Shown here in pieces: positions 28,953 to 41,714 of a stretch of DNA of 64,000 bases (its first letter is position 1; every line of letters begins with the position of its first letter). The stretch is from assembly GCF_016641735.1 (NCBI RefSeq), contig NZ_JAEDAO010000001.1, forward strand, positions 3,782,001-3,846,000. The letters run 5' to 3'. Position numbers and translations under genes: made by a program. The notes beneath the pieces were generated by a model. It did not search any database. It was not told where the DNA came from and worked only from the letters and a program-made list of their open reading frames with translations. The stretch is from Ramlibacter algicola. GTDB taxonomy: Bacteria; Pseudomonadota; Gammaproteobacteria; Burkholderiales; Burkholderiaceae_C.

Positions 28953-29360
28953 TCAGCTGTAGATGGCGGCCGGGTCCTTCAGGACCGGCTCGACAGGCTG
29001 CCACTGCGCGCCTTCCAGCCGCTGGAAGAAGCAGCTGTGGCGGCCCGTATGGCAGGCGATGGAGGGATCGTGGCCATGCTGCGTCACCTTGAGCAGCACC
29101 ACGTCGTTGTCGCAGTCCAGACGGATCTCGTGCACTTCCTGCACGTGGCCCGAGCTCTCGCCCTTGGGCCAGAGGCGCTGGCGCGAGCGGCTGTAGTAAG
29201 TGGCCCGGCGCGTCTCGGCCGTGAGGCGCAGGGCCTCGCGGTCCATCCAGGCGAACATGAGCACGTCGCCGGAAGATCGTTCCTGCGCGACCACGGGGAC
29301 CAACCCGGAGGCGTCCCACTTGACCTGCTCGAGCCACTGCATGCGCGGATTGTCCGCCAT
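28953..29360 (-). CDS. hisI: Phosphoribosyl-AMP cyclohydrolase
   Basis: A 135-residue zinc enzyme opening the purine ring of phosphoribosyl-AMP, step 3 of histidine synthesis. The metal site DCDND and the zinc cysteines in the CHTGRHSC block are present, together with [14 protein letters not shown] of the active site. Twelve bases separate it from hisF. Confidence 0.97.
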   Translation of the reverse strand: MADNPRMQWLEQVKWDASGLVPVVAQERSSGDVLMFAWMDREALRLTAETRRATYYSRSRQRLWPKGESSGHVQEVHEIRLDCDNDVVLLKVTQHGHDPSIACHTGRHSCFFQRLEGAQWQPVEPVLKDPAAIYS

Positions 29361-29372
29361 TCGCGGGCGCGG

Positions 29373-30152
29373 TCAGGTGCGGACGGGGATTCCGCGCTCG
29401 GCCATGCGGGCCTTGGCCTGCGCGACCGTGTACTCGCCGTAGTGGAAGATGCTCGCGGCGAGCACCGCGTCGGCGCCACCGATCTGGATGCCGTCGGCCA
29501 GGTGGTCGAGGGTGCCCACGCCACCCGAAGCGATCACCGGCACGTTGACGGCGTCCGTGACGGCGCGGGTGAGTTCCAGGTCGAAGCCGGACTTGGTGCC
29601 GTCGCGGTCCATGCTGGTCAGCAGGATCTCGCCGGCCCCGCGGCGCGCCATCTCCGTCGCCCATGCCACGGCATCCAGGCCCGTGTTCTTGCGGCCGCCG
29701 TGGCTGTAGACGTCCCAGCCGGGGCCGCGCAGCGCGAGCTCGCCGCCGCCGCGCTTCTTGGCGTCGATGGCCACCACGATGCACTGCGCGCCGTACTTCG
29801 ACGAGGCGGCGCTGATGACGTCGGGGTTGGCGATGGCGGCGGAATTGAAGCTCGTCTTGTCCGCGCCCGCGTTCAGCAGCCGGCGCACGTCCTCGACGGT
29901 GCGCACGCCGCCGCCCACGGTGAGCGGGATGAAGACCTGCGCCGCCACCGCCTCGATGATGTGCAGGATCAGGTCGCGGCCGTCGCTGGTCGCCGTGATG
30001 TCGAGGAACGTGAGTTCGTCGGCGCCCTGCTCGTTGTAGCGGGCGGCGATCTCGACCGGGTCGCCCGCATCGCGCAGTTCGACGAAGTTGACGCCCTTGA
30101 CCACGCGGCCGCCGGTCACGTCGAGGCAGGGAATGATGCGTTTGGCGAGCAC
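29373..30152 (-). CDS. hisF: Imidazole glycerol phosphate synthase, cyclase subunit
   Basis: A 259-residue TIM barrel that joins ammonia from HisH to PRFAR, forming imidazole glycerol phosphate and AICAR. Catalytic aspartates are in [13 protein letters not shown] (near residue 10) and TSMDRDG (near 175). Phosphate-binding loops GGGVRT and ASGGVG are intact. GTG start at 30150-30152; the frame upstream is open but overlaps hisA in the wrong sense of homology. Confidence 0.97.
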   Translation of the reverse strand: MLAKRIIPCLDVTGGRVVKGVNFVELRDAGDPVEIAARYNEQGADELTFLDITATSDGRDLILHIIEAVAAQVFIPLTVGGGVRTVEDVRRLLNAGADKTSFNSAAIANPDVISAASSKYGAQCIVVAIDAKKRGGGELALRGPGWDVYSHGGRKNTGLDAVAWATEMARRGAGEILLTSMDRDGTKSGFDLELTRAVTDAVNVPVIASGGVGTLDHLADGIQIGGADAVLAASIFHYGEYTVAQAKARMAERGIPVRT

Positions 30153-30193
30153 GGGCGGTTCCGGGGATGCGGCGGCGGGCCGCAAGGAGGCGT

Positions 30194-30937
30194 TCAGCCC
30201 TGGGCCAGTTCGTCGGCGCGGGTCTGCGCCTGCGCGAAATCGAGGTCGCCGCTGTAGATGGCGCGCCCGCAGATCACGCCCTCGATGCCTTCGTCCTCCA
30301 CCGCGCACAGCTTCTCGATGTCGGCGATGCCCGAGAGGCCGCCGGAAGCGATGACGGGGATGGTGAGCGACTGCGCCAGCTTGACCGTGGCGTCGACGTT
30401 GATGCCGGTGAGCATGCCGTCGCGGCCGATGTCGGTGTAGACGATGGACTCGACGCCCCAATCCTGGAATTTGCGGGCCAGGTCGACCACCTCGTGGCCG
30501 GTGAGCTTGCTCCAGCCGTCGGTGGCGACCTTGCCGTCCTTGGCGTCCAGGCCCACGATGACGTGGCCGCCGAAAGCCACGCACGCGTCCTTCAGGAAGC
30601 CGGGGTTCTTCACGGCCGCCGTGCCGATGATCACGTAGCGCAGGCCGGCGTCGATGTACTTCTCGATCGTGTCGAGGTCGCGGATGCCGCCACCCAGTTG
30701 CACGGGGATGTCGTCACCGACGGCGCGCAGGATGGCCTTCACGGCCGCGAAGTTCTGCGGCTTGCCGGCGAACGCGCCATTGAGGTCCACCAGGTGCAGG
30801 CGGCGCGCGCCGCGCTCCAGCCACTGGCGGGCCATGGCGGCGGGGTCCTCGCTGAACACGGTGGCCTGGTCCATGTCGCCTTGCTTGAGGCGGACGCAAT
30901 GGCCGTCCTTGAGGTCGATGGCGGGGATCAGGAGCAT
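30194..30937 (-). CDS. hisA: ProFAR isomerase (phosphoribosylformimino-AICAR-phosphate isomerase)
   Basis: A 247-residue TIM barrel related to HisF that catalyses an Amadori rearrangement, step 4 of histidine synthesis. Catalytic acid/base residues lie in [12 protein letters not shown] (near 8) and YTDIGRDGM (near 130). Gap of 60 bases from hisH, the largest inside the his run together with that to hisF; the gap has no convincing promoter. Confidence 0.97.
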   Translation of the reverse strand: MLLIPAIDLKDGHCVRLKQGDMDQATVFSEDPAAMARQWLERGARRLHLVDLNGAFAGKPQNFAAVKAILRAVGDDIPVQLGGGIRDLDTIEKYIDAGLRYVIIGTAAVKNPGFLKDACVAFGGHVIVGLDAKDGKVATDGWSKLTGHEVVDLARKFQDWGVESIVYTDIGRDGMLTGINVDATVKLAQSLTIPVIASGGLSGIADIEKLCAVEDEGIEGVICGRAIYSGDLDFAQAQTRADELAQG

Positions 30938-30997
30938 GGCGCGGCAGGTGGAACGGCGGGGGCTGCGATGGGGGCCGGCGGACGGCCCGGACTTGCG

Positions 30998-31642
30998 TCA
31001 GGGATTCCAGCGCAGGAAATTTCGGTAGAGGGCCAGGCCGGCGTCAGCGCTTTTCTCGGGGTGGAACTGGGTCGCAAAAATATTATCGCGGGCCAGCACG
31101 GCGGTAAAGCTTCCGCCGTAATCGGCCTCCCCTGCGCTGTGGCGCGTATCCGACGGGCAGGCATGGAAGCTGTGGACGAAATAGAACCAGGCGCCATCCG
31201 GGATGCCGGCCCACATCGGATGCCGCTGCGCCTGGCGCACGCGGTTCCAACCCATCTGCGGAATCTTGAAACGGCTGCCATCGGGTTGCCGCCGGCCTTC
31301 CAGCTGGAAGCGGCGGACCTCGCCGGGGAACAGGCCCAGGCCTTCGCTCGGCCCTTCCTCGCTTCGTTCCAGCAGCATCTGCATGCCCACGCACACGCCG
31401 AACAGCGGTTTCGCCGCGGCGGCGTCGAGCACCGCCTGCTGCAGGCCCGAATCACGCAGTTCGCGCATGCAATCGGGCATGGCGCCCTGGCCGGGCAGCA
31501 CGATGCGGTCGGCGGCGCGGACGTCGTCCACGCGCGAGGTGATCACGGCCTCGAAGCCACTGCCCTGCGCGGCGTGCAGCACCGCCTGCGAAACGGACCG
31601 CAGGTTGCCCATGCCGTAATCGACGACTGCGACGGTCTTCAT
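30998..31642 (-). CDS. hisH: Imidazole glycerol phosphate synthase, glutamine amidotransferase subunit
   Basis: A 214-residue class I glutamine amidotransferase supplying ammonia to HisF. The nucleophile cysteine is in GVCVGMQ (near 82), the oxyanion block and YFVHSF follow, and the catalytic H-x-E is in QFHPEKS near the C terminus. Starts ATG at 31640-31642. Confidence 0.97.
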   Translation of the reverse strand: MKTVAVVDYGMGNLRSVSQAVLHAAQGSGFEAVITSRVDDVRAADRIVLPGQGAMPDCMRELRDSGLQQAVLDAAAAKPLFGVCVGMQMLLERSEEGPSEGLGLFPGEVRRFQLEGRRQPDGSRFKIPQMGWNRVRQAQRHPMWAGIPDGAWFYFVHSFHACPSDTRHSAGEADYGGSFTAVLARDNIFATQFHPEKSADAGLALYRNFLRWNP

Positions 31643-31679
31643 CGATCGAAGCGGACCGCGGCGGCGGCCCAGGTCGCCA

Positions 31680-32276
31680 TCAGAGGGAGCCCTTGGTGGA
31701 CGGGATCGTGCCGGCCGCGCGCGGATCGAGTTCCGCGGCCGCGCGCAGCGCGCGCGCGAAGGCCTTGAACACGGTTTCGCATTGGTGGTGCGCGTTGTCG
31801 CCGCGCAGGTTGTCCACGTGCAGGGTGACGAAGGCGTGGTTGGCGAAGCCCTGGAAGAACTCGTGCGCCAGCTGGGTGTCGAAGCTGCCGATCATCCCGC
31901 TCTTGAACGGCACGTTCATCACGAGGCCGGGCCGGCCGGAGAAGTCCAGCACGACGCGCGACAGCGCCTCGTCCAGCGGCACGTACGCATGCCCGTAGCG
32001 GCGGATGCCCTTCTTGTCGCCGATCGCCTGGGCCACCGCCTGGCCGAAGGTGATGCCCACGTCTTCCACCGTGTGGTGGCCGTCGATGTGCAGGTCACCC
32101 TGGGCCTGGATGTCCAGGTCGACCATGCCGTGGCGGGCGATCTGGTCCAGCATGTGGTCGAAGAAGCCGATGCCCGTCGCCAGGCGCGCCTGGCCGGTCC
32201 CGTCCAGGTTGACCTTGACGGTGATCTTCGTCTCCGCGGTGTTGCGGGTGACTTCGGCGATGCGGGGCGTGGTCAT
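31680..32276 (-). CDS. hisB: Imidazoleglycerol-phosphate dehydratase
   Basis: A 198-residue single-function dehydratase; the histidinol-phosphatase half fused to it in enterobacteria is absent, so the phosphatase must be encoded elsewhere. Manganese-binding motifs [16 protein letters not shown] ([10 protein letters not shown]) and the second histidine block [14 protein letters not shown] are complete. The ATG overlaps the stop of hisC by 4 bases. Confidence 0.97.
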   Translation of the reverse strand: MTTPRIAEVTRNTAETKITVKVNLDGTGQARLATGIGFFDHMLDQIARHGMVDLDIQAQGDLHIDGHHTVEDVGITFGQAVAQAIGDKKGIRRYGHAYVPLDEALSRVVLDFSGRPGLVMNVPFKSGMIGSFDTQLAHEFFQGFANHAFVTLHVDNLRGDNAHHQCETVFKAFARALRAAAELDPRAAGTIPSTKGSL

Positions 32277-33349
32277 AGGGACTGTTGCAGGGCCGCGAGC
32301 ATCTGCGCGTTTTCATCGGCGGTGCCGACGGTCAGGCGCAGGCAGCGGGCCAGCAATGGATGCATTGTAGAAACGTTCTTGACGAGCACCCCGCGCTGCT
32401 TCATGCCCGCGAAGGTGCGTGCCGCATCGGGCACCCGCACCAGCACCATGTTGGCGTCGCTGTGCCAGGCCTGCACGCCGGGCAGTTGCGCGAGGCGCTC
32501 GAGCAGGCGGCCCCGCTCGGCCCGCAGGTCCGCGGCCTGGGCCTCGAACACGTCGGCGTGCTCGAGCGCGAACAGCGCCGCCTCGGCGTTGAGCACGCTC
32601 ACGTTGTAAGGCGGGCGGACCTTGTCGACTTCGGCGATGAGCGCCTCGCGACCGATGAGATAGCCGATGCGGACGCCGGCCAGGCCGAACTTGCTCAGGG
32701 TGCGCATCAGCAGCACGTGCTCGTGGCGGCCGATGCGGTCGATGTAGCTGCGGCTGGCGAAGGGCTGGTACGCCTCGTCCATCACCACCAGCCCGGGCGC
32801 GGCCTGCACGATGCGCTCGATGGCGGCGTCGTCCCACAGGTTCGCCGTGGGGTTGTTCGGGTAGGCGAGGTAGACGATCGACGGCTGGTGCTGCTCGATC
32901 GCCGCCAGCATCGCGCGCTCGTCCAGCTCGAAGTCGGGCGTCAGATCCACGCCGACGAACTTCAGGCCCTGCAGCTGCGCGCTCATCGCGTACATGACGA
33001 AGCCGGGCACCGGCGCGACGATGGTCGCGCCGGGCACGTCGCACGCCATTGCAAGCATCGAGATCAGTTCGTCCGACCCGTTGCCCAGCATCAGCTGGAA
33101 GCCGGCAGGCACCTGCGCATGCCGATGCAGGGCCGCCTTGAGGTCGTCGAGGCGCGAGCCCGGATAGCGGTTGATGGCGACCGCGCCCAGACGCTCGCCC
33201 AGTTGGCGCTGCAGTTGCGGCGACAGGCGATGCGGGTTCTCCATCGCGTCGAGCTTCACCAGCCCGGCCGACGGCTGCACCGCATAGGCGTGCATGCCCT
33301 GCACGTCCGAGCGCAGCAGGCGTGCCAGGCGGTCCGGCAACTTGCTCAT
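32273..33349 (-). CDS. hisC: Histidinol-phosphate aminotransferase
   Basis: A 358-residue fold-type I pyridoxal-phosphate enzyme. The pocket motifs YPNNPTAN (near 160), DEAYQPF (near 195) and the Schiff-base lysine in [15 protein letters not shown] (near 222) are all there. It overlaps hisD upstream and hisB downstream by 4 bases each (ATGA). Confidence 0.97.
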   Translation of the reverse strand: MSKLPDRLARLLRSDVQGMHAYAVQPSAGLVKLDAMENPHRLSPQLQRQLGERLGAVAINRYPGSRLDDLKAALHRHAQVPAGFQLMLGNGSDELISMLAMACDVPGATIVAPVPGFVMYAMSAQLQGLKFVGVDLTPDFELDERAMLAAIEQHQPSIVYLAYPNNPTANLWDDAAIERIVQAAPGLVVMDEAYQPFASRSYIDRIGRHEHVLLMRTLSKFGLAGVRIGYLIGREALIAEVDKVRPPYNVSVLNAEAALFALEHADVFEAQAADLRAERGRLLERLAQLPGVQAWHSDANMVLVRVPDAARTFAGMKQRGVLVKNVSTMHPLLARCLRLTVGTADENAQMLAALQQSL

Positions 33350-34662
33350 GGCTTGAGCCTCATCTCGGCGGCGCGCGCGTGCGCCTGGAGGCCTTCGCCG
33401 TGCGCAAGAACCGACGCGATGCGGCCGAGCGACTGCGCGCCCTGCTCGCTGACCTCGATCAGGCTGCTGCGCTTCTGGAAGTCGTACACGCCCAGCGGGC
33501 TGGAGAAGCGCGCCGTGCTGCTGGTGGGCAGCACGTGGTTGGGACCGGCGCAGTAGTCGCCCAGGCTCTCGCTGGTGAACGCGCCGAGGAAGATGGCGCC
33601 GGCGTGCTTGAGCAGCGGCTCCCAGCGGTGCGGCTCGGCGCTGGCGATCTCGAGGTGTTCGGGGGCGATGCGGTTGCTGATGGCGCAGGCCTCGTCCATC
33701 GAACGCGTGTGGATCAGCGCGCCGCGGTTCGTCATCGAGGCCGCGATGATCCGGGCGCGCGGCAGCGACGTCAGCAGCCGGTCGATCTCCTGCTGCACGC
33801 GATCCACGTACGCCGCGTCGGGGCACAGCAGGATGCTTTGCGCCAGTTCGTCGTGCTCGGCCTGCGAGAACAGGTCCATCGCCACCCAGTCCGCCGGCGT
33901 CGTGCCGTCCGCCAGCACGAGGATCTCGCTCGGCCCCGCGATCATGTCGATGCCGACCTGGCCGAACACGCGCCGCTTGGCGCTGGCTACGTAGGCATTG
34001 CCCGGGCCGGTGATCTTGTCGACGCGCGGCACCGTCTGCGTGCCGTACGCGAGCGCGCCGACCGCCTGCGCGCCACCGATCGCGAACGCGCGGTGCACGC
34101 CCGCGACGTGCGCCGCGGCCAGCACCAGGGGGTTGCGCTCGCCCCGCGGCGTGGGCACGACCATCACGATCTCGCCGACGCCGGCCACTTGCGCGGGGAT
34201 CGCGTTCATCAGCACCGACGACGGATACGCCGCCTTGCCGCCCGGCACGTAGATGCCGACGCGGTCCAGCGGGGTCACCTTCTGCCCGAGCAGCGTGCCG
34301 TCCGCGTCGCGGTAGCTCCAGCTCTCGCCGCTCGCCCGCTTCTGCGCCTCGTGGTAGCTGCGCACGCGCGCAGCCGCCGTTTCGAGCGCGGTGCGCTGGT
34401 CGGATGGAAGCCCATCGAAGGCCGCCTTCAGGTCGGCCGCCTGCAGCTCGAGGTTTTCCAGGCTGTTCGCCTGCAAGCCATCGAAGCGCGACGTGAACTC
34501 CAGCACCGCGGCGTCGCCGCGATCGCGCACGGCCGCCAGGATGTCCGTCACCGCCTGCTCGATCGACGCGTCGGTGTCCGCGGACCAGTGCAGGCGCTGC
34601 TGGAACGCGGCGTCGAAGCCCGCATCGGCGGTGGACAGCCGCAAGGGACGCGCGGTGCTCAC
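33346..34662 (-). CDS. hisD: Histidinol dehydrogenase
   Basis: A 438-residue zinc enzyme oxidising histidinol to histidine in two NAD-linked steps. Recognised by [10 protein letters not shown], the zinc and substrate residues in [10 protein letters not shown] (near 260) and the C-terminal GPNHVLPT block. It is coupled to hisG upstream and hisC downstream by 4-base overlaps. Confidence 0.97.
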   Translation of the reverse strand: MSTARPLRLSTADAGFDAAFQQRLHWSADTDASIEQAVTDILAAVRDRGDAAVLEFTSRFDGLQANSLENLELQAADLKAAFDGLPSDQRTALETAAARVRSYHEAQKRASGESWSYRDADGTLLGQKVTPLDRVGIYVPGGKAAYPSSVLMNAIPAQVAGVGEIVMVVPTPRGERNPLVLAAAHVAGVHRAFAIGGAQAVGALAYGTQTVPRVDKITGPGNAYVASAKRRVFGQVGIDMIAGPSEILVLADGTTPADWVAMDLFSQAEHDELAQSILLCPDAAYVDRVQQEIDRLLTSLPRARIIAASMTNRGALIHTRSMDEACAISNRIAPEHLEIASAEPHRWEPLLKHAGAIFLGAFTSESLGDYCAGPNHVLPTSSTARFSSPLGVYDFQKRSSLIEVSEQGAQSLGRIASVLAHGEGLQAHARAAEMRLKP

Positions 34663-35311
34663 GCGGACGCCTTTCCGCAGGAAGCCTGCGCGAACGCGTC
34701 GATCAGCCGGCGCATCGGGGCCTGCTTCAGCTTCAGCGCGGCCTGGTTGACGACCAGGCGCGAACTGATGTCCATGATGCGTTCGACCTCGACGAGGTCG
34801 TTGGCCTTGAGCGTGCTGCCGGTGGACACCAGGTCGACGATGGCATCGGCCAACCCGGTGAGCGGGGCCAGTTCCATGCTGCCGTACAGCTTGATCAGGT
34901 CGACGTGCACGCCCTTGGCGGCGAAGAACTCGCGCGCGATGCCCACGTACTTGGTGGCGACGCGCAGGCGCGAACCCTGGCGCACGGCGCTGGCGTAGTC
35001 GAAATCGGCGCGCACCGCCACGCTCATGCGGCAGCGCGCGATGGCGAGGTCCAGCGGCTGGTACAGGCCCTGGTTGCCGTGTTCCAGCAGCGTGTCGAGG
35101 CCCGTCACGCCGAGGTCGGCGCCCCCGTACTGCACGTAGGTCGGGACGTCGGTGGCGCGCACCAGGACAACGCGGACGTCCGGCTGGTTGGTTGCGAGGA
35201 TCAGCTTGCGCGACGTGTCCGGGTCCTCCAGCACGCGCACGCCCGCCTGCGCGAGCAGCGGCAGCGTCTCGTCGAAGATGCGGCCCTTGGACAGGGCGAG
35301 CGTGATGCCGG

Positions 35312-35315
<4 letters not shown>
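34659..35315 (-). CDS. hisG: ATP phosphoribosyltransferase, short form
   Basis: A 218-residue catalytic subunit joining ATP to PRPP, the committed step of histidine synthesis. It is the short form, lacking the C-terminal histidine-binding regulatory domain, so it should need HisZ for activity and feedback; hisZ is not in this window. Motifs ALSKGRI at the start and [16 protein letters not shown] (PRPP loop) are clear. GTG start at 35313-35315 overlaps the murA stop. Confidence 0.96.
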
Positions 35316-36583
<1,268 letters not shown>

Positions 36584-36589
36584 GACAGG

Positions 36590-36832
36590 TCAGTGGTGGT
36601 GGGCGGCCCACTCGGCCGGGGTGTACGTGCGCATCGACAGCGCATGCACCTCGTCCGTGTGCATTCTCGCACCCAGGGTGGCATAGACCAGCTGGTGCCG
36701 CTGCACGGGGCGGCGGCCTTCGAAGGCGGCCGACACGATGACGGCCGACCAGTGCCGGCCGTCGCCTTCCACCTCCAGGTGGTCGCAGGCCAGGCCGCTG
36801 GCGATGATCGAGCGCAGGTCGTCCGGAGTCAT
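36590..36832 (-). CDS. ibaG: BolA family protein IbaG
   Basis: An 80-residue BolA-fold protein; such proteins work with monothiol glutaredoxins in iron-sulfur handling. The core [19 protein letters not shown] and the [11 protein letters not shown] block with the histidine used in cluster sharing are present. Start ATG 36830-36832 gives the usual length; the longer open frame upstream is in the permease gene. Gene order with murA is widespread in proteobacteria. Confidence 0.92.
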   Translation of the reverse strand: MTPDDLRSIIASGLACDHLEVEGDGRHWSAVIVSAAFEGRRPVQRHQLVYATLGARMHTDEVHALSMRTYTPAEWAAHHH

Positions 36833-36833
36833 T

Positions 36834-37606
36834 TCAATTGCGGATCTTGTAGCCGATACGCAGGAGGTGCAGCGCGATCGCGCTGACCACGGCGAAGGCA
36901 CTGCCGACGATGGCCAGGCTGAGCCAGGGCGACACGTCGCTCACGCCGAAGAAGCCATAGCGGAACCCGTCGATCATGTAGAAGAACGGGTTGAGGTGGC
37001 TCACGCCCTGCCAGAACGGCGGCAGCGAGTGGATCGAATAGAACACGCCGGACAGGAATGTCATCGGCATCACGATGAAGTTCTGGAACGCCGCCATCTG
37101 GTCGAACTTCTCGGCCCAGAGCCCGGCGATCAGGCCCAGGGCGCCCATCATGCCGGCGCCCAGCAGCGCGAAGACCAGGATCCAGAGCGGCGCGACGAGA
37201 CCGGGCCGCGCGAACAGCGACGTCACGACGAAGACGCCGATGCCGACGGCGATGCCGCGCGCGACCGAGGCGCCGACGTAGGCGACGAACCAGCTGCGGT
37301 GCGACAGCGGCGTGAGCAGCAGGAACACCAGGTTGCCCGTGATCTTGCTCTGGATCAGCGACGAGGAACTGTTGGCGAAAGCGTTCTGCAGCACGCTCAT
37401 CATCACCAGCCCCGGCACCAGGAACGCGGTGTAGTCGACGGTGCCGTACACCTTGGCCTGGCCTTCGAGCACATGGCCGAAGACGAGCAGGTAGAGCATG
37501 GCGGTCAGCACCGGCGCTGCCACCGTCTGGAAGCTCACCTTCCAGAAGCGCAACACTTCCTTGTACAGCAGCGTCTGCCAGCCACCGGCGGTGGGGGCCA
37601 TCGGCG

Positions 37607-37610
<4 letters not shown>
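36834..37610 (-). CDS. ABC-2 type transporter permease
   Basis: A 258-residue permease with six predicted helices and the ABC-2 signature region MPMTFLSGVFYSIHSLPPFW. It pairs with the ATPase gene that overlaps it by 4 bases (ATGA at 37607-37610). Similar pairs beside mla and murA genes are often called YadG/YadH-type; the substrate is unknown. One base separates it from ibaG. Confidence 0.92.
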
Positions 37611-38530
<920 letters not shown>

Positions 38531-38579
38531 GGGAGCCCGCCATTGTAGGTGGCGGCCCTTGCCCCGCGCCGTGGCGGGG

Positions 38580-38855
38580 CTAGGCGGCCGCGGGGACCAG
38601 CAGGTCGGCGACGCCGTACACCGTCGCGAGTTCGCGCAGCCGCTTCGGCATGTTGGCGACCGCGAAGGATTTGCCCTGCGCGAGCGCTTCGCGGCGGCAG
38701 TCCAGCAGCACCGCGAGCGCCGACGAATCGAACTGCTGCAGTGCCGAGGCGTCGGCGACCGCATGCGACTGGCCCTGCGTGCGCAGCGCCTGCGCGAGCA
38801 TGCGCGCGCAGGCGGGCGCCTCGTCGTGGGTCAGCTGCGCCGGCAGGACGAGCAC
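38580..38855 (-). CDS. mlaB: STAS-domain protein MlaB
   Basis: A 91-residue STAS protein, the small cytoplasmic subunit that stabilises the MlaFEDB phospholipid transporter. The STAS core DASALQQFDSSALAVLLDCR carries the conserved serine-serine-alanine. GTG start at 38853-38855, 4 bases after mlaC. Assignment rests on the fold and its place at the end of the mla genes. Confidence 0.88.
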   Translation of the reverse strand: MLVLPAQLTHDEAPACARMLAQALRTQGQSHAVADASALQQFDSSALAVLLDCRREALAQGKSFAVANMPKRLRELATVYGVADLLVPAAA

Positions 38856-38859
38856 CGCG

Positions 38860-39513
38860 TCAGCCCTTCTTGCCGCCGGCGGCGTTGGTCTTGTTGCGCT
38901 GCGTGAGGGCGGCGATCAGGCCGTCGATGCCCTTGGCATTGATCTCCTGCGCGAACTGGCTGCGGTAGGTATCGACCAGCCACACGCCGAGCACGTTCAG
39001 GTTGTAGATCTTCCAGCCGGCGCCCTCGCCCGGCGTCTTCTCCAGGCGGTAATCCAGCTGGATCGGGTCGCCGCGGCCGCGGATCTCGGTGCGCACGACG
39101 ACTTCCTTGTCCTCCGGCGACGCGCGCAGCGGCTTGACGGTGATGGTCTGGTCGTCGACCTGCGACAGCGCGCCCGCGTACGTGCGCACCAGCAGCGTCT
39201 TGAACTCGTCCTGCAGGCGCTTCTTCTGCTCCGGCGTGGCCTGGCGCCAGCCCGGGCCGACGGCCGCGGCCGTCATGCGCTGGAAGTTCACGTTGGGCAT
39301 GATTTTCGAATCGACCAGCTGCATGATCTTCTCGACGTCGCCCTGCTTGATGGACTTGTCCGACTTGATCGCGCCCAGCGTCTCCTCGGACAGGCGCTTG
39401 ACCAGTGCGTCGGGTGCCTCGTCGGCGGCCCAGGCGGCGGACGGCAACCCCACGCCGACAGCGGCGAGGGCCAGGGTGGCGGCCGCGAGGCGGCCGAGCA
39501 TGCGTCGATTCAT
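38860..39513 (-). CDS. mlaC: Periplasmic phospholipid-binding protein MlaC
   Basis: A 217-residue carrier that shuttles phospholipids between the outer-membrane MlaA complex and the inner-membrane MlaFEDB. A signal peptide (about 1-29, cleavage after AWA) is followed by the Tol-Tol/Ttg2 fold, with the NFQRMT and LLVRTYAGAL blocks typical of the family. ATG at 39511-39513 after GGGAACTG. The 115-base gap to mlaA shows only small GC hairpins. Confidence 0.93.
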   Translation of the reverse strand: MNRRMLGRLAAATLALAAVGVGLPSAAWAADEAPDALVKRLSEETLGAIKSDKSIKQGDVEKIMQLVDSKIMPNVNFQRMTAAAVGPGWRQATPEQKKRLQDEFKTLLVRTYAGALSQVDDQTITVKPLRASPEDKEVVVRTEIRGRGDPIQLDYRLEKTPGEGAGWKIYNLNVLGVWLVDTYRSQFAQEINAKGIDGLIAALTQRNKTNAAGGKKG

Positions 39514-39628
39514 CAGTTCCCTTTCGGTTGCGGGCGCAGTGCCCGCGATCCATGTTGGAACGCCGGTGCACCGCCGGGTTCCGGCAGCGCGACCTGGCGC
39601 GCAACGGATTGCAACTTTAGCGGCTGCG

Positions 39629-40429
39629 CTATTGGTCCGGGTCGGCCGGAATCTGCCCGTCGTTCGGATCGTCCCGTTCCGTCGCCCTCTTGCGCGCGGC
39701 CTCGTCCTCGTCCTCGGCGCGGCGGGTGCCGCTGAAGATGTCGGCCCGCCGCTTCTGCAGGTAGGCGTCGCGCGTGAAGCTGTACTTGTCCAGCGCCGCG
39801 CCTTCGAGCACGTCGCCGGCGCGCAGCAGGTTCGAGCGCACGTCGACCACGCGCAGGACGTACAGCGAGTCGCGCGTCGCTTCCGGGTCCAGGTGGTAGA
39901 GCGGATCGCCCCGCCAGTCCACGGGCAGGGCCAGCGTGTCGCGCAGCGTCGACGGGCCCAGCAGCGGCAGCACGACGTAGGGACCTGCGGGGACACCCCA
40001 GCGGCCCAGCGTCTGGCCGAAGTCTTCCTTGTGGCGGTCGATGTTGGCTTCGCTGGCGATGTCGAGCACGCCGCCCAGGCCGAACACGGAGTTGGTGGCG
40101 AAACGGATCCAGTTCTCGGCGGCGTCGTGGATCTTCAGCTGCAGCAGGCTGTTGACGGCCGACCAGCCGTCGCCCAGGTTGCCGAAGAAGTTGGACACGC
40201 CGGTGCGCAGCAGCGGCGGCACCTTCTCGCGGTAGAACGTGGCGGTCGGCTTGAGGACGACGGCGTCGACGTTCTCGTTGAAGTTGCTCACCTCGCGGTT
40301 GAACGGCTCGAGCGGGTCGTTCGGGTTCGCGTGCGGGCCGCTGGCGCACCCCGCGAGCAGCGCGAGCGACGCCAGCGCGACCACGGCGCGCTGGGTCGTC
40401 GGCAGGCGGGGCGCAGTGCGGGGTTTCAT
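39629..40429 (-). CDS. mlaA: Outer-membrane lipoprotein MlaA (VacJ)
   Basis: A 266-residue lipoprotein: signal peptide with lipobox LLAGC (acylated cysteine 28), then the VacJ domain (DPLEPFNREVSNFN, GWGVPAGPYVV-like block RWGVPAGPYVVLP). It extracts mislocalised phospholipid from the outer leaflet. In enterobacteria this gene lies elsewhere; here it is inside the mla operon, overlapping mlaD by 4 bases. The acidic tail is rich in Asp and Glu. Confidence 0.95.
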   Translation of the reverse strand: MKPRTAPRLPTTQRAVVALASLALLAGCASGPHANPNDPLEPFNREVSNFNENVDAVVLKPTATFYREKVPPLLRTGVSNFFGNLGDGWSAVNSLLQLKIHDAAENWIRFATNSVFGLGGVLDIASEANIDRHKEDFGQTLGRWGVPAGPYVVLPLLGPSTLRDTLALPVDWRGDPLYHLDPEATRDSLYVLRVVDVRSNLLRAGDVLEGAALDKYSFTRDAYLQKRRADIFSGTRRAEDEDEAARKRATERDDPNDGQIPADPDQ

Positions 40430-40923
40430 TTCTTCGGGGCCGGCGCGGGCGCGTTGCTGCTGCTCCCGCCGTCGGCAGCCTTGTTGTACAGGAACTGGCC
40501 GATCAGGTTTTCCAGCACGACGGCCGACTGGGTGCTGCTGATCGTGTCGCCCGCGGCCAGGTTCTTCTCGTCGGAGCCGGCCTCGATGCCGATGTACTGC
40601 TCGCCCAGCAGGCCGCTGGTGAGGATCTTCAGCGAGCTGTCCCTGGGGAACTGGAAGCGGTTCTCCATCGCCAGCGTCACGCGCGCCTGGTAGCTCTTGT
40701 CGTCGAAGCCGATCGACTCGACGCGGCCGACGACCACGCCGGAGCTCTTGACCGCGGCCTTGGGCTTGAGCCCCCCGATGTTGTCGAACTTGGCGACGAC
40801 GCGGTAGGTCTGCTGGAAGCTCAGGGTCAGAAGGTTGGCCGCCTGCAGCGCCAGGAAGACGATGGCCGCCGCACCAAGCAGGACGAACAGGCCGACCCAG
40901 ACATCGTTCTTGCTTCTTTCCAT
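40426..40923 (-). CDS. mlaD: MCE-domain protein MlaD
   Basis: A 165-residue protein with one N-terminal membrane helix (about 8-27) and a single MCE domain (YRVVAKFDNIGGLKP, VKSSGVVVGRV), forming the hexameric lipid channel on top of MlaE. The C terminus is Ala/Pro-rich. It lies 8 bases after mlaE and overlaps mlaA. Confidence 0.95.
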   Translation of the reverse strand: MERSKNDVWVGLFVLLGAAAIVFLALQAANLLTLSFQQTYRVVAKFDNIGGLKPKAAVKSSGVVVGRVESIGFDDKSYQARVTLAMENRFQFPRDSSLKILTSGLLGEQYIGIEAGSDEKNLAAGDTISSTQSAVVLENLIGQFLYNKAADGGSSSNAPAPAPKK

Positions 40924-40931
40924 TTTTTCCC

Positions 40932-41714
40932 TCAGATGCTGAACATCATCGCGGTCAGCACGAAATCGAGTGCGAGCACGGTGAGCGAACCCACCACGAC
41001 GGTGCGGGTGGTGGCCCGCGAGACACCTTCGGGCGTCGGCTTGGCCTCGAAGCCCTCGAGCAGCGCGATGAACGTCACCGCGATGCCGAACACGAAGCTC
41101 TTGAGCACGCCGTTGCCGACGTCCGCCCAGACGTCGACGCCTCCCTGCATCTGGCTCCAGAACGAGCCCGGGTCGACGCCGATCATCAGCACGCCGACCA
41201 CCCAGCCGCCGATGATGCCCACCGCGTTGAAGACCGCGGACAGCAGGGGCAAGGTGATCACGCCGGCCCAGAAGCGCGGCGCCAGGATGCGGCGAACCGG
41301 GTCGACGGCCATCATCTCCATCGCCGAGAGTTGCTCGCCGGCCTTCATCAGGCCGATCTCCGCGGTCAGCGACGTGCCGGCGCGCCCGGCGAACAGCAAG
41401 GCCGTGACGACCGGCCCGAGCTCGCGCACCAGCGACAGGGCCACCATGAGGCCGAGCGCCTCGGACGATCCATAGCGTTGCAGGATGTAGTAGCCCTGCA
41501 GCCCGAGCACGAAACCGACGAACAACCCCGACACGGCGATGATCGCCAGCGAGTAGTTGCCCAGGAAATGGATCTGGTCGCGGACCAGCCCGAAGCGACC
41601 CATGGCCGCGCCGAACAGGGACACGAGCCGCGTGAACAGGCGCGCGCCATGCCCCAGCTCGGCCAGGTACCTGCGCGTCGCGTAGCCGATGTCGGCCGGC
41701 TTGTACCAGCTCAT
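40932..41714 (-). CDS. mlaE: Phospholipid ABC transporter permease MlaE
   Basis: A 260-residue permease of the MlaE family with five to six helices and the family block [20 protein letters not shown] followed by EIGLMK, which contacts MlaF. ATG at 41712-41714 overlaps the mlaF stop by 4 bases. Confidence 0.96.
   Translation of the reverse strand: MSWYKPADIGYATRRYLAELGHGARLFTRLVSLFGAAMGRFGLVRDQIHFLGNYSLAIIAVSGLFVGFVLGLQGYYILQRYGSSEALGLMVALSLVRELGPVVTALLFAGRAGTSLTAEIGLMKAGEQLSAMEMMAVDPVRRILAPRFWAGVITLPLLSAVFNAVGIIGGWVVGVLMIGVDPGSFWSQMQGGVDVWADVGNGVLKSFVFGIAVTFIALLEGFEAKPTPEGVSRATTRTVVVGSLTVLALDFVLTAMMFSI

Noticed and set aside
38561..38580. GCCCCGC/GCGGGGC hairpin between mlaB and the ABC-2 ATPase gene as a terminator
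   Set aside because: No T-run on the minus strand and only a 7-pair stem; it overlaps the mlaB stop. Not enough to call.
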